From: Hasllibacter sp. MH4015
Lineage (GTDB): Bacteria; Pseudomonadota; Alphaproteobacteria; Rhodobacterales; Rhodobacteraceae
Length of the DNA: 64,000 nucleotides
Reading direction: 5' to 3'
Assembly (NCBI RefSeq): GCF_020177575.1
Contig: NZ_JAHTBK010000001.1
Span: 1,116,001-1,180,000, forward strand
The position numbers and the translations under genes are program-made. The notes beneath the pieces were generated by a model that was not told the DNA's origin, made no database searches, and saw nothing but the letters and a program-made list of their open reading frames with translations. This document shows positions 25,867 through 34,841 of the stretch, piece after piece; positions within the stretch are counted from its first letter, which is position 1; each line of letters starts with the position of its first letter.

Positions 25867-27039
25867 TCACACCCCGCCCCGTCGCGCGGCCATGGCGGCC
25901 AGAAGACCCACGGCGGAGGCGCTGAGCATCAGCCCGAGCAAGACGGCAGGGGCGGGGTGGTCGGAGACGAGCGCGCCCGCCAGCGCCGTCAGCGCCGCCC
26001 CGGTGCCCACGGTCAACGCGCCCATGACACCGGCCGCGGTGCCTGCCAGATCGGGCCGGACGGACAGCGCGCCGGAATTGCTCGACGGCATTGTCAGCCC
26101 GTTGCCGAGGCCCACGCAGATCGTCGCCGCAAAGAACGTGAGGGGCGTTACGGCGCCAAACGCCACCGCGATCAGACCCAGGGACAGGCCGAGGCAGGCA
26201 GTGATACGGCCCACAAGCATCATGCCCGTCACACCCACGCGCGCGGCAAGCCGGGTCGTGAGGAAAGAGCCGGTCATATAGCCCGCGGTGATCGAGCCGA
26301 TGGCCACGCCGATCCCGGCGGCCCCGATGCCGAACGTGGCGCTCGCCACAAGCGGTGCGCCAGTGATGAAGATGTAGAAGGCCCCGGTCGAAAACGCGGT
26401 GCAAAGCGCGAAGGCCCAGAAGCGCGGCTGGGCCAGCAGCGTCCAGGCCCGTTGCCGGGGGCGGTCGGGATCGGCCTTGCCCGCCGTCTCCCCCAGATCG
26501 TGCCAGCACCACGCGAACAGCGCGGAGCCGGCCAGTGCATAGGCAAGAAAACTCGCGCGCCAGCCCAGAAACGTCTCGATCAGGCCGCCGAGCATCGGCC
26601 CCAGCATCGGGGCGAGCGCCATGAACATGGCGATGGTGGCGATGCGCGCGGCCGCAGCCTCGGGCGCGGTGGTGTCGCGGGTGATGGCCAGCGACATGGC
26701 ATAGCCCGCGCTGATCGCCGATTGGGCGAGCCGCGCGGCCAGAAAGACCCAGATGGATTGCGCAATGGCACAGACAAGCGAGGCGATCACGAAGATCGCC
26801 AGACCGCCCAAAACCACGGGCCGTCGCCCGATCCGGTCCGACAAAGGACCCACGACCAGTTGCGCCAAGGCGGTGACGGCGAGGTAGCCCGCAATGGAGA
26901 GCGAGACGAGGGCGTAGTCGGCCTCCAACGCCGCGGCGATGGCGGGCAGGGAGGGCAGGAACATGTTGAGCGACAGCGTTGTCAGCCCGCTCAGCAGGAT
27001 CAGGGTCAGAAGGCGGGGCGGGTGCCGGGACGATTGCAT
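25867..27039 (-). CDS. Bcr/CflA-type multidrug MFS exporter
   Basis: 390 residues with about twelve membrane helices. MFS motif A-like GPLSDRIGRRPVVLGG after helix 2, and FLPSLPAIAAALEADYALVSLSIAGYL before it, mark the Bcr/CflA drug:proton antiporter group. No purine-rich ribosome site precedes the ATG at 27039. The upstream DNA holds a leader ORF and an intrinsic terminator in the same direction (27141-27185 and 27076-27103), so expression is probably controlled by attenuation. Confidence 0.9.
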   Translation of the reverse strand: MQSSRHPPRLLTLILLSGLTTLSLNMFLPSLPAIAAALEADYALVSLSIAGYLAVTALAQLVVGPLSDRIGRRPVVLGGLAIFVIASLVCAIAQSIWVFLAARLAQSAISAGYAMSLAITRDTTAPEAAAARIATIAMFMALAPMLGPMLGGLIETFLGWRASFLAYALAGSALFAWCWHDLGETAGKADPDRPRQRAWTLLAQPRFWAFALCTAFSTGAFYIFITGAPLVASATFGIGAAGIGVAIGSITAGYMTGSFLTTRLAARVGVTGMMLVGRITACLGLSLGLIAVAFGAVTPLTFFAATICVGLGNGLTMPSSNSGALSVRPDLAGTAAGVMGALTVGTGAALTALAGALVSDHPAPAVLLGLMLSASAVGLLAAMAARRGGV

Positions 27040-27075
27040 GGGACGGGCCGGGATGAAGGGACGGGGGAGGGGACG

Positions 27076-27103
27076 AAAAAACCCCCGACCATCTGGGCGG
27101 GGG
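27076..27103 (-). terminator. Intrinsic terminator in the leader of the MFS exporter gene
   Basis: On the leftward strand: CCCCCGCCC-AGAT-GGTCGGGGG (one mismatch) then T6 (A6 at 27076-27081). The next gene to the right is transcribed away from it, so the only transcript it can stop is the exporter's own leader. It ends 36 bases before the exporter ATG. Confidence 0.85.
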
Positions 27104-27140
27104 CGCGTGGGACAGGCAAAGATAGCTCCGCTCAGCGGGA

Positions 27141-27185
27141 TCAGGGCCTGTCGCCGGGCGGTACGAATGGAATGCGATGCGTCAT
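27141..27185 (-). CDS. Putative leader peptide with Pro-Pro-Gly (14 residues)
   Basis: ATG at 27185, TGA at 27141-27143; peptide MTHRIPFVPPGDRP. A weak AGGG lies about nine bases before the ATG. PPG is a known ribosome-slowing sequence that depends on EF-P. The GACAGGC inside the last codons can pair with GCCTGTC between the stop and the terminator, so ribosome position could change the RNA fold. It is supported by position and terminator, not by homology. Confidence 0.5.
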   Translation of the reverse strand: MTHRIPFVPPGDRP

Positions 27186-27283
27186 GGCAGGAACCCTAGG
27201 CGCGATCGCCCGGTTGGGTAAAGGAAAACCGTGCCGAGCGCGGCACGGCCCGGCGCGCCGCGCGCGCCATAATCCTACCGCAA

Positions 27284-27340
27284 AAGCCCGGTAGCCTGCG
27301 CGTTACACGCGCAAGCCGGTAACCCGCGCGGTGCACGCGC
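27284..27340 (+). repeat. Two tandem 28-29-bp units with palindromic ends
   Basis: Unit 1 (27284-27312) and unit 2 (27313-27340) both read AAGCC-GGTA-CC-GCGCG-CACGCGC with few changes; a third AAG...GGTAG start follows. Each ends in a palindrome (GCGCGT-TAC-ACGCGC in unit 1). They lie 21 bases upstream of the lamin-tail/Hint gene and could be binding sites. Confidence 0.6.
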
Positions 27341-27360
27341 AAGAAAGGTAGTCAGGCCCC

Positions 27361-28566
27361 ATGCCCGATACGCTGCTGGGTGGCATAGCGATCAACGAGG
27401 TCCTGGTGGACCCCAACAGCTCGGGCGGGTTCAACACCGACACCGATGGCAGCGGCGTGGCCCGTGGCGGAGACGAATACCTGGAACTGGTCAACACGTC
27501 CGGGTCGGCCATCGACATCTCGGGGCTGGAATTGTGGGATGCCGGGCGCGGCAATTGGTTCACCTTCCCGCCGGGCACGGTTCTGGAGGCCGGGGCCCAC
27601 GCGGTGGTGGTGCGCAATGTCCAGAATGGCGGCAACCTGCCCGCGACAACCGGCGACAACCTGGCCTTCGACGCGGATTTCGGTGGCGGGGTCTTCAACA
27701 ATGGCCGCGACAACATCGTCGTCTACGACCCTGCGAACGACGAATATATCCAAGCCACGTATAACGGCGACACGCTTGATGACCCGCCCAATGACTACGC
27801 CGGGTTCTCCGGCACCGCGACCCGATCGGGCAGCGGCGAGGATCTGGGCAATGATGTCGACGGACGCTCCATCCAGCGCGCCTCGACGGGCTTCGACAAT
27901 GACGAGACGCCGACGCCGGGCGGCCCGAATATCTGTTTCACCGGCGGCACTCCGATCCTGACGCCCCGGGGGTTCGTGGCGGTGGAGGCTTTGCGCCCCG
28001 GCGATCTGGTGGTGACGCAGGACGCGGGTCTGCAGGCGGTGGCCTGGGTCTTCAGCCGTGATGTCAGCGTGGCGGAGGCGCGCGCCGATCCCGCGCTTTG
28101 GCCCGTGTCGATCAAGGGACCGGCGGGCGGATCGCTGCGCGTGTCGCGCCATCACCGCATCGCCGTGCGCGGCCCCGCCGTGGCGCGCATGTTCGCGGCG
28201 GCCTGCGTGCTGGCCCCCGCCAAGGATCTGCTGGGCCTGCCCGATGTGCGGGCCGAGGCGCCAAAGGCGCCGTTCCGGTATGTCCACCTGTTGCTGGAGG
28301 GGCACCATATCCTGAGCGCCGGCGGGATCGCGGTCGAAAGCCTGCTTCTGGGGCCCCAGGCGTGGGACGGGATGAGCGACGGGGCGCGCGCGGACCTGCA
28401 CCTTCTGTTCCCCGATGGCCTGCCCGAGGATCTGCACGGGCCGGAGCGGTCGGGCGACGTGCTTGCGATGGGCCGCCGGGTGCGGTCGCTGGTGGCTGGG
28501 GCGGCCAATGGCTCCACCGCCTTGTCGTTCGATTTTGCGGGGGTGTCGGCATTGCACGCGGTTTGA
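27361..28566 (+). CDS. Lamin-tail domain plus Hint-domain protein
   Basis: 401 residues. Residues 1-150 form a lamin-tail domain (IAINEVLVDPNSSGGFNTDTD near the start, then YLELVNTSGSAIDISGLELWD). From about 195 a Hint domain begins with CFTGGTPILTPRGFVAVEALR, including the VSRHHRIAVRG segment. Hint domains cut or rearrange their own peptide bond at the leading Cys, as in inteins and Hedgehog. There is no signal peptide. Rhodobacterales often carry such secreted-type Hint proteins of unknown role. Tandem palindromic repeats lie just upstream. Confidence 0.85.
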   Translation: MPDTLLGGIAINEVLVDPNSSGGFNTDTDGSGVARGGDEYLELVNTSGSAIDISGLELWDAGRGNWFTFPPGTVLEAGAHAVVVRNVQNGGNLPATTGDNLAFDADFGGGVFNNGRDNIVVYDPANDEYIQATYNGDTLDDPPNDYAGFSGTATRSGSGEDLGNDVDGRSIQRASTGFDNDETPTPGGPNICFTGGTPILTPRGFVAVEALRPGDLVVTQDAGLQAVAWVFSRDVSVAEARADPALWPVSIKGPAGGSLRVSRHHRIAVRGPAVARMFAAACVLAPAKDLLGLPDVRAEAPKAPFRYVHLLLEGHHILSAGGIAVESLLLGPQAWDGMSDGARADLHLLFPDGLPEDLHGPERSGDVLAMGRRVRSLVAGAANGSTALSFDFAGVSALHAV

Positions 28567-28637
28567 CATGGCTCAAGGCGCGGGCGGGCGAAGCGGTCTA
28601 ATCTGCGCGGCAGATCCAACCGAACAGGGGCGCTGCC

Positions 28638-29564
28638 ATGAAAGACATCGTTGAACTGCCAAGCCGGGCTAAGGCGAAGGCCAAGGCCACACCCGCATCC
28701 ACACCCGAACCGACCCGGCGCGAGATCGAGGACGTGTTCGAGACGGGGTCCTACCCCTATGAAGACCGGCTCGACCGCGGCACCTACGAGCGCGAGAAGG
28801 CGAAGTTGCAGGCGGAGCTTCTGAAGGTCCAGAAATGGGTGGGCGAGACCGGCGAACGGATCGTGATGCTGTTCGAGGGCCGCGATGCGGCGGGCAAGGG
28901 CGGCACGATCAAGCGCTTCAACGAGCATCTCAACCCGCGGGAGGCGCGCGTGGTCGCGCTCAACAAACCCACCGACGAGGAGCGCGGGCAATGGTATTAC
29001 CAACGCTACGTGCAGCATCTGCCGACGGCGGGCGAAATGGTGTTCTACGACCGCTCCTGGTACAACCGCGCGGGTGTGGAGCGGGTGATGGGCTTTTGCG
29101 AGCCGGGTGAATACCTGGAATTCATGCGCCAGACCCCGGAATTCGAGCGGATGCTGACGCGCGCGGGCATAAGGCTCTACAAATACTGGTTCTCGGTGAC
29201 GCAGGACGAGCAGAAGCGCCGCTTCGCCAGCCGGGAGACCGACCCCCTGAAACGCTGGAAGCTGTCGCCCATCGACAAGGCGAGCCTTGATAAGTGGGAC
29301 GACTACACGGAAGCCAAGGAGGCGATGTTCTTCTACACCGATACCGCCGACGCGCCGTGGACCGTCATCAAGTCCGACGACAAGAAGCGCGCGCGGCTCA
29401 ATTGCATGCGCCATTTCCTGTCGACGCTGGACTATCCCGACAAGGACGACGAGGTGGCGCAGGCGCCCGATCCCTTGATCGTGGGCCATGCGGGGCAGGT
29501 GATCCATCGCACGGATCACATCCTGGGCGCGGCGCTGCATCCCAAGGGACGGCGGAAACCGTAA
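28638..29564 (+). CDS. ppk2: Polyphosphate kinase 2
   Basis: 308 residues. Moves phosphate between polyphosphate and nucleoside phosphates. Walker A GRDAAGKGG at 81-89, Walker B VFYDRSWYNRAGVERVMGF, the lid region RFASRETDPLKRWKLSP and the closing DDKKRARLNCMRHFLS are all PPK2 features. A single PPK2 domain of this length fits the class I type (ADP/GDP kinase), but class needs testing. The first 30 residues are a charged, low-complexity tail. Confidence 0.93.
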   Translation: MKDIVELPSRAKAKAKATPASTPEPTRREIEDVFETGSYPYEDRLDRGTYEREKAKLQAELLKVQKWVGETGERIVMLFEGRDAAGKGGTIKRFNEHLNPREARVVALNKPTDEERGQWYYQRYVQHLPTAGEMVFYDRSWYNRAGVERVMGFCEPGEYLEFMRQTPEFERMLTRAGIRLYKYWFSVTQDEQKRRFASRETDPLKRWKLSPIDKASLDKWDDYTEAKEAMFFYTDTADAPWTVIKSDDKKRARLNCMRHFLSTLDYPDKDDEVAQAPDPLIVGHAGQVIHRTDHILGAALHPKGRRKP

Positions 29565-29594
29565 TCGTCGCCATCCGCGCGCTTGCGCGAACAG

Positions 29595-29626
29595 AAAAAC
29601 GCGCCCGGTGCGGAGGCACGGGCGCG
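29595..29626 (-). terminator. Intrinsic terminator of the pilin-like gene
   Basis: Stem CGCGCCCG-GTGC...GCAC-GGGCGCG (29600-29626, one bulge) with A5 at 29595-29599, which reads as U5 leftward. It follows the gene ending at 29654. Confidence 0.8.
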
Positions 29627-29653
29627 GCTGTGTCATCGGAAGATGGCCGGAGG

Positions 29654-30163
29654 TCAGCCTGAGCCGGTGGATGTCGGGGCATCGGCGACCGTCATGTAAT
29701 ACGGATCGCTGCCGTCGAGGCCGAAATAGTGGTTCAGGATCGCGTCATCGACGATATTGCGCTGGAACGCGACCGAGGCCATGGAGATCAGCTGCACCAG
29801 CTCTTCTGCGGTGATCGTGCCATCCTCGATCTCAGCGATACCGGCGGTCAGCGCCTCCACCAGGTCGTGGTTCATCATGCCGTCGGCGATGTTGTAGAGT
29901 TCTTCGGCCTGGGCCTCGTCGATGAAACCGGTTTGCAGCACGGGCTCGAAGTGGACGGCCATGAAGGTCACCCATTCCTGCGCGAGGTTCCGGGAGCGCA
30001 GTTCGGCGTCCATCCGGCTGCCCAGGATGTCGATCGAATCCGACATCACCGCCGTGGTGGCGATCGCCATGCCCACCGCGGCCGCCGATAGCACCGTCCA
30101 GTCGACGGTGACGGCACCGCGATCATCGGCGAGGAAGTGCTTGAATGTCGTCTGGCCTGCCAC
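29654..30163 (-). CDS. Protein with Flp-pilin-like amino end
   Basis: 169 residues. Begins with a short polar leader and DDRGAVTVDWTVLSAAAVGMAIA, the membrane/assembly helix seen in Flp/TadG-type pilins of Rhodobacterales. The rest is an acidic helical domain (FIDEAQAEELYNIADGMMNHD) with no known match. There are no Tad assembly genes in the window. Divergent from the DUF1007 gene over 169 bp. Confidence 0.65.
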   Translation of the reverse strand: MAGQTTFKHFLADDRGAVTVDWTVLSAAAVGMAIATTAVMSDSIDILGSRMDAELRSRNLAQEWVTFMAVHFEPVLQTGFIDEAQAEELYNIADGMMNHDLVEALTAGIAEIEDGTITAEELVQLISMASVAFQRNIVDDAILNHYFGLDGSDPYYMTVADAPTSTGSG

Positions 30164-30332
30164 TGGGTGCGTCCCTTGTACTGCTTACCTGCCGGGTCTG
30201 CCCTACAAACCGGGCGCAAATGTGGCGGATTGGAGCGGCATGGGGAACAATACCCGGCGGATTTGTGAACAATCGTCCTGACCCGGTGACAATCGGCTTG
30301 CGGGCCGGGGCCGGGCGGCCAATATCTGCGCC

Positions 30333-30989
30333 ATGTCGCGCGTTCCCCGCAAATCCCTTTTCCTTGCCCTGAGCGCCGCCCTTGCCCTCTGGCCCGCCGC
30401 GCCGAAGGCCCATCCCCATATCTTCATCGACGCGGGCCTGCGCTTGATCGTGGAGGAGGGCCGGGTGACGGCGGTGGAGGTGACGTGGCTCTACGATGAG
30501 CTCTACACCCTGATCTTGCTGGAGGATTACGGGCTGGACGAGGATTTCGACCTGACCCTGACGGAAGACGAGGTCGCGGCAACGCTGGGCTTCGATCTGA
30601 ACTGGAACAGCGGGTTCGAGGGCGGTCTGACGCTCTTGCGCGGCGACACCGCGCTGGACCTGGGCGCGCCGGAGCCGGTCAGCCTTGACCTGGTCGCGCC
30701 GGGGCAATTGCGCACGACCCATCGCCGGGCGGTCAGCGATCTGGGGGACGGCGCCCTGACGGCGCAGGTCTATGACAGGGAGTTCTACATCGCCTTCGAG
30801 ATGACCGGGGCGATGGAGGTGGCCGGTGCCGATTGCACCGATGAATTGATCCGTGCGGATCTTGACGCGGCCTATGACGCATTGGAAGCGGCGATGGAGG
30901 AGATCGGCGGCGTGATCGCGGCGGAGGACAATTTCCCGCCCGTGGGCGCGCTTTTCGCGGACAGGGTGGTGTTCGAATGCGCTGGGTGA
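30333..30989 (+). CDS. DUF1007 periplasmic protein
   Basis: 218 residues with a signal peptide and an early HPHIFIDAGLRL motif (His-x-His at the mature start, a likely metal ligand). DUF1007 proteins are usually found beside NicO-type transporters, as here: the next gene starts 13 bases before this one ends. Probably a metal-binding helper for nickel/cobalt handling at the periplasmic face. Confidence 0.85.
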   Translation: MSRVPRKSLFLALSAALALWPAAPKAHPHIFIDAGLRLIVEEGRVTAVEVTWLYDELYTLILLEDYGLDEDFDLTLTEDEVAATLGFDLNWNSGFEGGLTLLRGDTALDLGAPEPVSLDLVAPGQLRTTHRRAVSDLGDGALTAQVYDREFYIAFEMTGAMEVAGADCTDELIRADLDAAYDALEAAMEEIGGVIAAEDNFPPVGALFADRVVFECAG

Positions 30990-31948
30990 TCGTGGGTGTG
31001 GCCGTGGCATTGGCGGCGGGGCTTCTGGGCCTTTGGCTGGCGGGCGCGGACCGCGTGGTGACGGCCTGGGCGCTCGACGGCCAGCGGGAGGCGCAGGGCG
31101 CGATGGCGGGCGCGCTACGCCGTTTGCGCGCGGGCGATCCCGGCGCGGTGGCCGCCCTGATGGCGGTGACATTCGGATACGGGTTCTTCCACGCGGCGGG
31201 GCCGGGCCATGGCAAGCTGCTGATCGGCGGCTATGGCGCAGCGCGGGCGGTCGGGGCCGTCAGGTTGTCGGCGGTGGCCCTTGCCTCCAGCCTCGCCCAG
31301 GGGGTCACGGCGGTCGCGCTGGTGGGCGTCGGCCTGTGGCTGGTCGGCTGGGGACGGGAACGCATGACCGACATGGCCGATCAGGTCTTCGCACCGCTCA
31401 GCTTCGCCGCGATTGCGCTGGTGGGTCTGTGGCTGGTCTGGCGCGGGGCGCGCGGCCTGTGGCGGTTGCGCGCGGCGGGGTCGGGCGCGACCCACGGGCA
31501 TGACCATAACCACGACCATCACCACCACGATCACGACCACCATCACCCCCACAATCACGCCCATACCGGCGACGACCATGTCTGTTCGACCTGCGGCCAT
31601 GCCCATGCGCCGGACCCCGCGGCGCTTGCCCAGGCGACGTCGTGGCGGGAGGTTGCGGCCCTGATCGGCGCGGTGGCGATCCGGCCCTGCACGGGCGCGC
31701 TGTTCCTGTTGATTCTGACGGCGCAAATGGGAGTGTTCTGGGCCGGAGTGCTGGGGACATTGACCATGGCACTTGGCACGGCATCGGTGACGGTGGCCGT
31801 CGCGGTGGCCGCCGTGACCCTGCGCAAGGGCGTGCTGGCGGGGTGGAGCGAGAGTGTCGTGCTGGCCCGCGCGCAGCCGATCCTGGAGCTGGCCGTGGGC
31901 GCGCTGGTCGCCGTGCTGGCCTCCCAACTGGCGCTGGCCGCGCTTTAG
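30977..31948 (+). CDS. Nickel/cobalt efflux protein (NicO/RcnA-like)
   Basis: 323 residues, about six membrane helices. HAAGPGHGKLLIGGYG near residue 75 is the NicO-family metal motif. A cytoplasmic loop at about 173-200 has about 15 His within HxDH repeats (31498-31580), then CSTCGHAHAP, a Cys/His metal cluster. Such loops bind Ni/Co/Zn and are typical of RcnA-type exporters. Overlaps the DUF1007 gene. The direction of transport is inferred. Confidence 0.88.
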   Translation: MRWVIVGVAVALAAGLLGLWLAGADRVVTAWALDGQREAQGAMAGALRRLRAGDPGAVAALMAVTFGYGFFHAAGPGHGKLLIGGYGAARAVGAVRLSAVALASSLAQGVTAVALVGVGLWLVGWGRERMTDMADQVFAPLSFAAIALVGLWLVWRGARGLWRLRAAGSGATHGHDHNHDHHHHDHDHHHPHNHAHTGDDHVCSTCGHAHAPDPAALAQATSWREVAALIGAVAIRPCTGALFLLILTAQMGVFWAGVLGTLTMALGTASVTVAVAVAAVTLRKGVLAGWSESVVLARAQPILELAVGALVAVLASQLALAAL

Positions 31949-31956
31949 GTCGCGCG

Positions 31957-33306
31957 TCAGGTGGCCCGCGCCCGGCGCAGGATGCCGAAGAACCGCGCCA
32001 TCATCAGCGCCGCCGCAATCGCCAGCCCCACGACCAGTCCCGCCCAGATGCCTTCGCCGCCCCAGCCCATCGGCAGGCCAAGCACGTAGCCCGCCGGAAC
32101 CCCGATCGCCCAGTAGGAGATCACGGCATAGATCATCGGCACGGTCGTGTCCTTGACCCCGCGCAACAGCCCCAGCGCCATGACCTGCCCCGCATCGGCC
32201 AGCTGGAAGATCGCGGCCACGACCAGAAGCGAGGCACCGATCGTGATGATCTGGTCACGCAGGGGATCGGTCGGGTCGACGAACAGCCCGATAAGCGGCC
32301 CGGCGAGGGTGATGAGCAGCACGATGGTGGCCGCCACGGTGATCCCCGACAGAAGCAGGGCCGCGCGCGCAGCTTGGGCCAGCCCCTCCGCATCGTTCTT
32401 GGACCAGGCGCGACCGGCGCGGATCGTCGCCGCGGAGCTGAGCCCGATATGGATCATGAACGTGGTCGAGATGATCTGGAGCGCGATGCCGTGGGCCGCA
32501 AGCTCCGTCGTGCCGATCCAGCCCATCATGATCATCGTGGCCATGAAGATCCCGGCCTCCGCCAGAAGCGTCAGGGCGATGGGCCAGCCGAGGCGGAAGA
32601 CCTCTGCGATGGCCTGGGGATCGGGGCGCCAGAAGCGGGCGAAGAGCGTGTAGTCGCGCATGCCCTGCGCACGGGCGGCATAGAGCGCGAGGATGGTGAA
32701 GATCAGCAGATGCGTGCCGAGAGAGGCGATGGCCGCGCCGCGGGCCCCCAGTTCCGGGGCACCGAGATTTCCGAAGATCAGGATCCAGTTGAGGGCCGCG
32801 TTCAGGACCAGCCCGCCCAACCACGCGTAAAGCACGATATTGGGCCGATCCAGCGCCGAGAGGTGGGAGCGGAGCGTGATGAGTAGGACACCGGGCCAGA
32901 TCGACCAGCCCGCGATCATCAGGTACTCCGACGCGATGGACGCGATGACCGGATCCTGGCCCGCGGCCAGCAAGATCGCCTCCGAATACCAGAAGACGGG
33001 CATGACGAGCGCGCTGAAGGCCAGCCCGATCCAGAGGCCCATCCGCGTGACCCGGCGCACTTGCCGCGCGTCGTCGCGCGCCGAGGCCTGGGCCACCATC
33101 GGCATCACCGCCAGGCCGAAGCCCATGCCGAGGATCAGGATAAGGTGGAAATAGGTGGAGCCGAGTGCGACGGCGGCCAGCTCCTCCACCCCGTACCAGC
33201 CAGTCATGATCGTGTCGGTGACGCCCACGAAGGTCTGCGCCAATTGCCCGCCGATCAGCGGCAGGCCAAGTTTCAGCGTGGCGCGGATATGATCGGCGAA
33301 GGTCAT
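31957..33306 (-). CDS. MATE-family efflux pump (NorM-like)
   Basis: 449 residues with twelve hydrophobic helices arranged as two related halves. The start LKLGLPLIGGQLAQTFVGVTDTIM, with SSAATIRAGRAWSKND in the middle, is typical of bacterial MATE antiporters (Na+ or H+ coupled export of cationic drugs). Faces the NicO gene with only 8 bp between stops. The substrate is unknown. Confidence 0.9.
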   Translation of the reverse strand: MTFADHIRATLKLGLPLIGGQLAQTFVGVTDTIMTGWYGVEELAAVALGSTYFHLILILGMGFGLAVMPMVAQASARDDARQVRRVTRMGLWIGLAFSALVMPVFWYSEAILLAAGQDPVIASIASEYLMIAGWSIWPGVLLITLRSHLSALDRPNIVLYAWLGGLVLNAALNWILIFGNLGAPELGARGAAIASLGTHLLIFTILALYAARAQGMRDYTLFARFWRPDPQAIAEVFRLGWPIALTLLAEAGIFMATMIMMGWIGTTELAAHGIALQIISTTFMIHIGLSSAATIRAGRAWSKNDAEGLAQAARAALLLSGITVAATIVLLITLAGPLIGLFVDPTDPLRDQIITIGASLLVVAAIFQLADAGQVMALGLLRGVKDTTVPMIYAVISYWAIGVPAGYVLGLPMGWGGEGIWAGLVVGLAIAAALMMARFFGILRRARAT

Positions 33307-33467
33307 GGCCTGCGCTTACGCCGGGGCGAGAGGCCCCACAAGGGTGCGCTAGGGCGACGAAGCGACGCCCGGTTGCGCAGCGAAACCGGAGGACTGGACG
33401 CCGCGCATGGTGCGGTGGCGGGGCAGGATGCGCCGACCGATGCGCCCCCGTCGCCGCCTTGGCCGCC

Positions 33468-34841
33468 TCAGCCCGACAGGCCGTGCAGGATGCGCGCCCA
33501 GGACCGGATGCCGTGGTGGAAGCTCGACAGGTCGTATTTCTCGTTGGGGGAGTGGATCGCGTCGTCGTCCCGCCCGAAGCCCGCAAGGATCGAATCCATG
33601 CCCAGGATCTCCTTGAAATAGCCCGCGACCGGGATCGACCCGCCCGAGCCGATGAAGGCGGCCTCGTTCGGCCATTCCTCCGACAGCGCCGTGCGCGCCA
33701 CGTCGAAGGCGGGGTGCGAGATGTCCATGGTCGAGGCGGGCGAGGCACCGTGGGCGATGAAATCGGCGCTGCAATCGGGCGGCAATTGCGCCTGGACCCA
33801 ATCACGGAAGTTCTCCCGCAGGCGCAGCGGGTCCTGGCCCGCGACAAGGCGGAAGCTGATCTTGGCATGGGCCTGGCTTGGCAGCACGGTCTTGAAACCC
33901 GCACCGGTATAGCCGCCCCAGATGCCGTTGACCTCTGCCGTGGGGCGCGACCAGATCATCTCAAGCGGGGTACGGTCGGCTTCGCCGGCCGGGTGGCTGA
34001 GGCCGACCGGGCCAAGGAAGCCTTCCACGTTGAAGCCCAACCCCTCCCATTGTGCGCGCAACTCCTCCGACAATTCCGGAATGCCGTCGTAGAAACCGGG
34101 GACCTGAACGGTTCCCTGCGCGTCGTGGAGGTTGGCAAGGATGCCGGACAGCACGCGGATCGGGTTCATGGCGACGCCGCCGAACATGCCGGAATGCAGG
34201 TCGATGGACGGCCCGGTGATCGTGATCTCCTCCTGCAACATCCCGCGCAGTTGGGTCACGATGCCCGGCGTGCCGTCGGAGAAGAGGCCGGTGTCGCAGA
34301 TCAGCGCGACCTCTGCCCTCAGCTCCTCGGCATTGGCTTCAAGGAACGGGACGAGGGAGGGGGAGCCGGATTCCTCTTCCCCCTCGAAGAAGATGGTGAC
34401 GCGGGCGGGCAGTTTGCCGGTGACGGCTTTCCAAGCGCGACACGCCTCCACGAAGGTCATCAGCTGGCCGTTGTCGTCGGACGCCCCGCGCGCGCGGATC
34501 ACCTTCACGCCATTTTGCTCCTCGATCGCGGGATCGAACGGGTCGCGGTGCCAGAGATTGAGCGGATCGACCGGTTGCACATCGTAATGGCCGTAGAAAA
34601 GCACGTGGGGCCCGTCATCGGCGCCATGGGCCACGACCATCGGGTGGCCCGTCGTGGGCCGGACGGAGGCGTCGAAGCCGATGCGGCGCAGATCCGCCGC
34701 CAGCCATTCGGCGGCGCGCGCGACCTCCGCATCGAAGGCGGGATCGGTGGAGATGGACTGGATGCGCAGAAGCTCCATCAGGCGCGCGGTCGATTGGTCG
34801 AGGTCGGTGTCGATACGGGCGAGAACGGCGTCGAGGGACAT
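33468..34841 (-). CDS. M20-family dipeptidase
   Basis: 457 residues from the ATG at 34841, chosen for its AGGAGCCTCC site; the frame runs open far upstream but without coding character. Two-zinc peptidase motifs: FYGHYDVQPVD (His and Asp), RGASDDNGQLM, FEGEEESGSPSL (catalytic Glu), and a closing HSPNEKYD with the last His ligand. The dimerisation insert begins about residue 185. Likely a cytosolic dipeptidase of the carnosinase-like group. Confidence 0.92.
   Translation of the reverse strand: MSLDAVLARIDTDLDQSTARLMELLRIQSISTDPAFDAEVARAAEWLAADLRRIGFDASVRPTTGHPMVVAHGADDGPHVLFYGHYDVQPVDPLNLWHRDPFDPAIEEQNGVKVIRARGASDDNGQLMTFVEACRAWKAVTGKLPARVTIFFEGEEESGSPSLVPFLEANAEELRAEVALICDTGLFSDGTPGIVTQLRGMLQEEITITGPSIDLHSGMFGGVAMNPIRVLSGILANLHDAQGTVQVPGFYDGIPELSEELRAQWEGLGFNVEGFLGPVGLSHPAGEADRTPLEMIWSRPTAEVNGIWGGYTGAGFKTVLPSQAHAKISFRLVAGQDPLRLRENFRDWVQAQLPPDCSADFIAHGASPASTMDISHPAFDVARTALSEEWPNEAAFIGSGGSIPVAGYFKEILGMDSILAGFGRDDDAIHSPNEKYDLSSFHHGIRSWARILHGLSG

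Noticed and set aside
28563-28576. TTGACATGGCTCAA upstream of ppk2 as a third FNR box
   Set aside because: Two of ten conserved bases differ and it overlaps the end of the Hint gene; too weak to call.
31498-31580. CA/GA-rich short repeat that could pass for a simple-sequence or CRISPR-like tract
   Set aside because: It codes for the His-rich metal loop of the NicO protein in frame.
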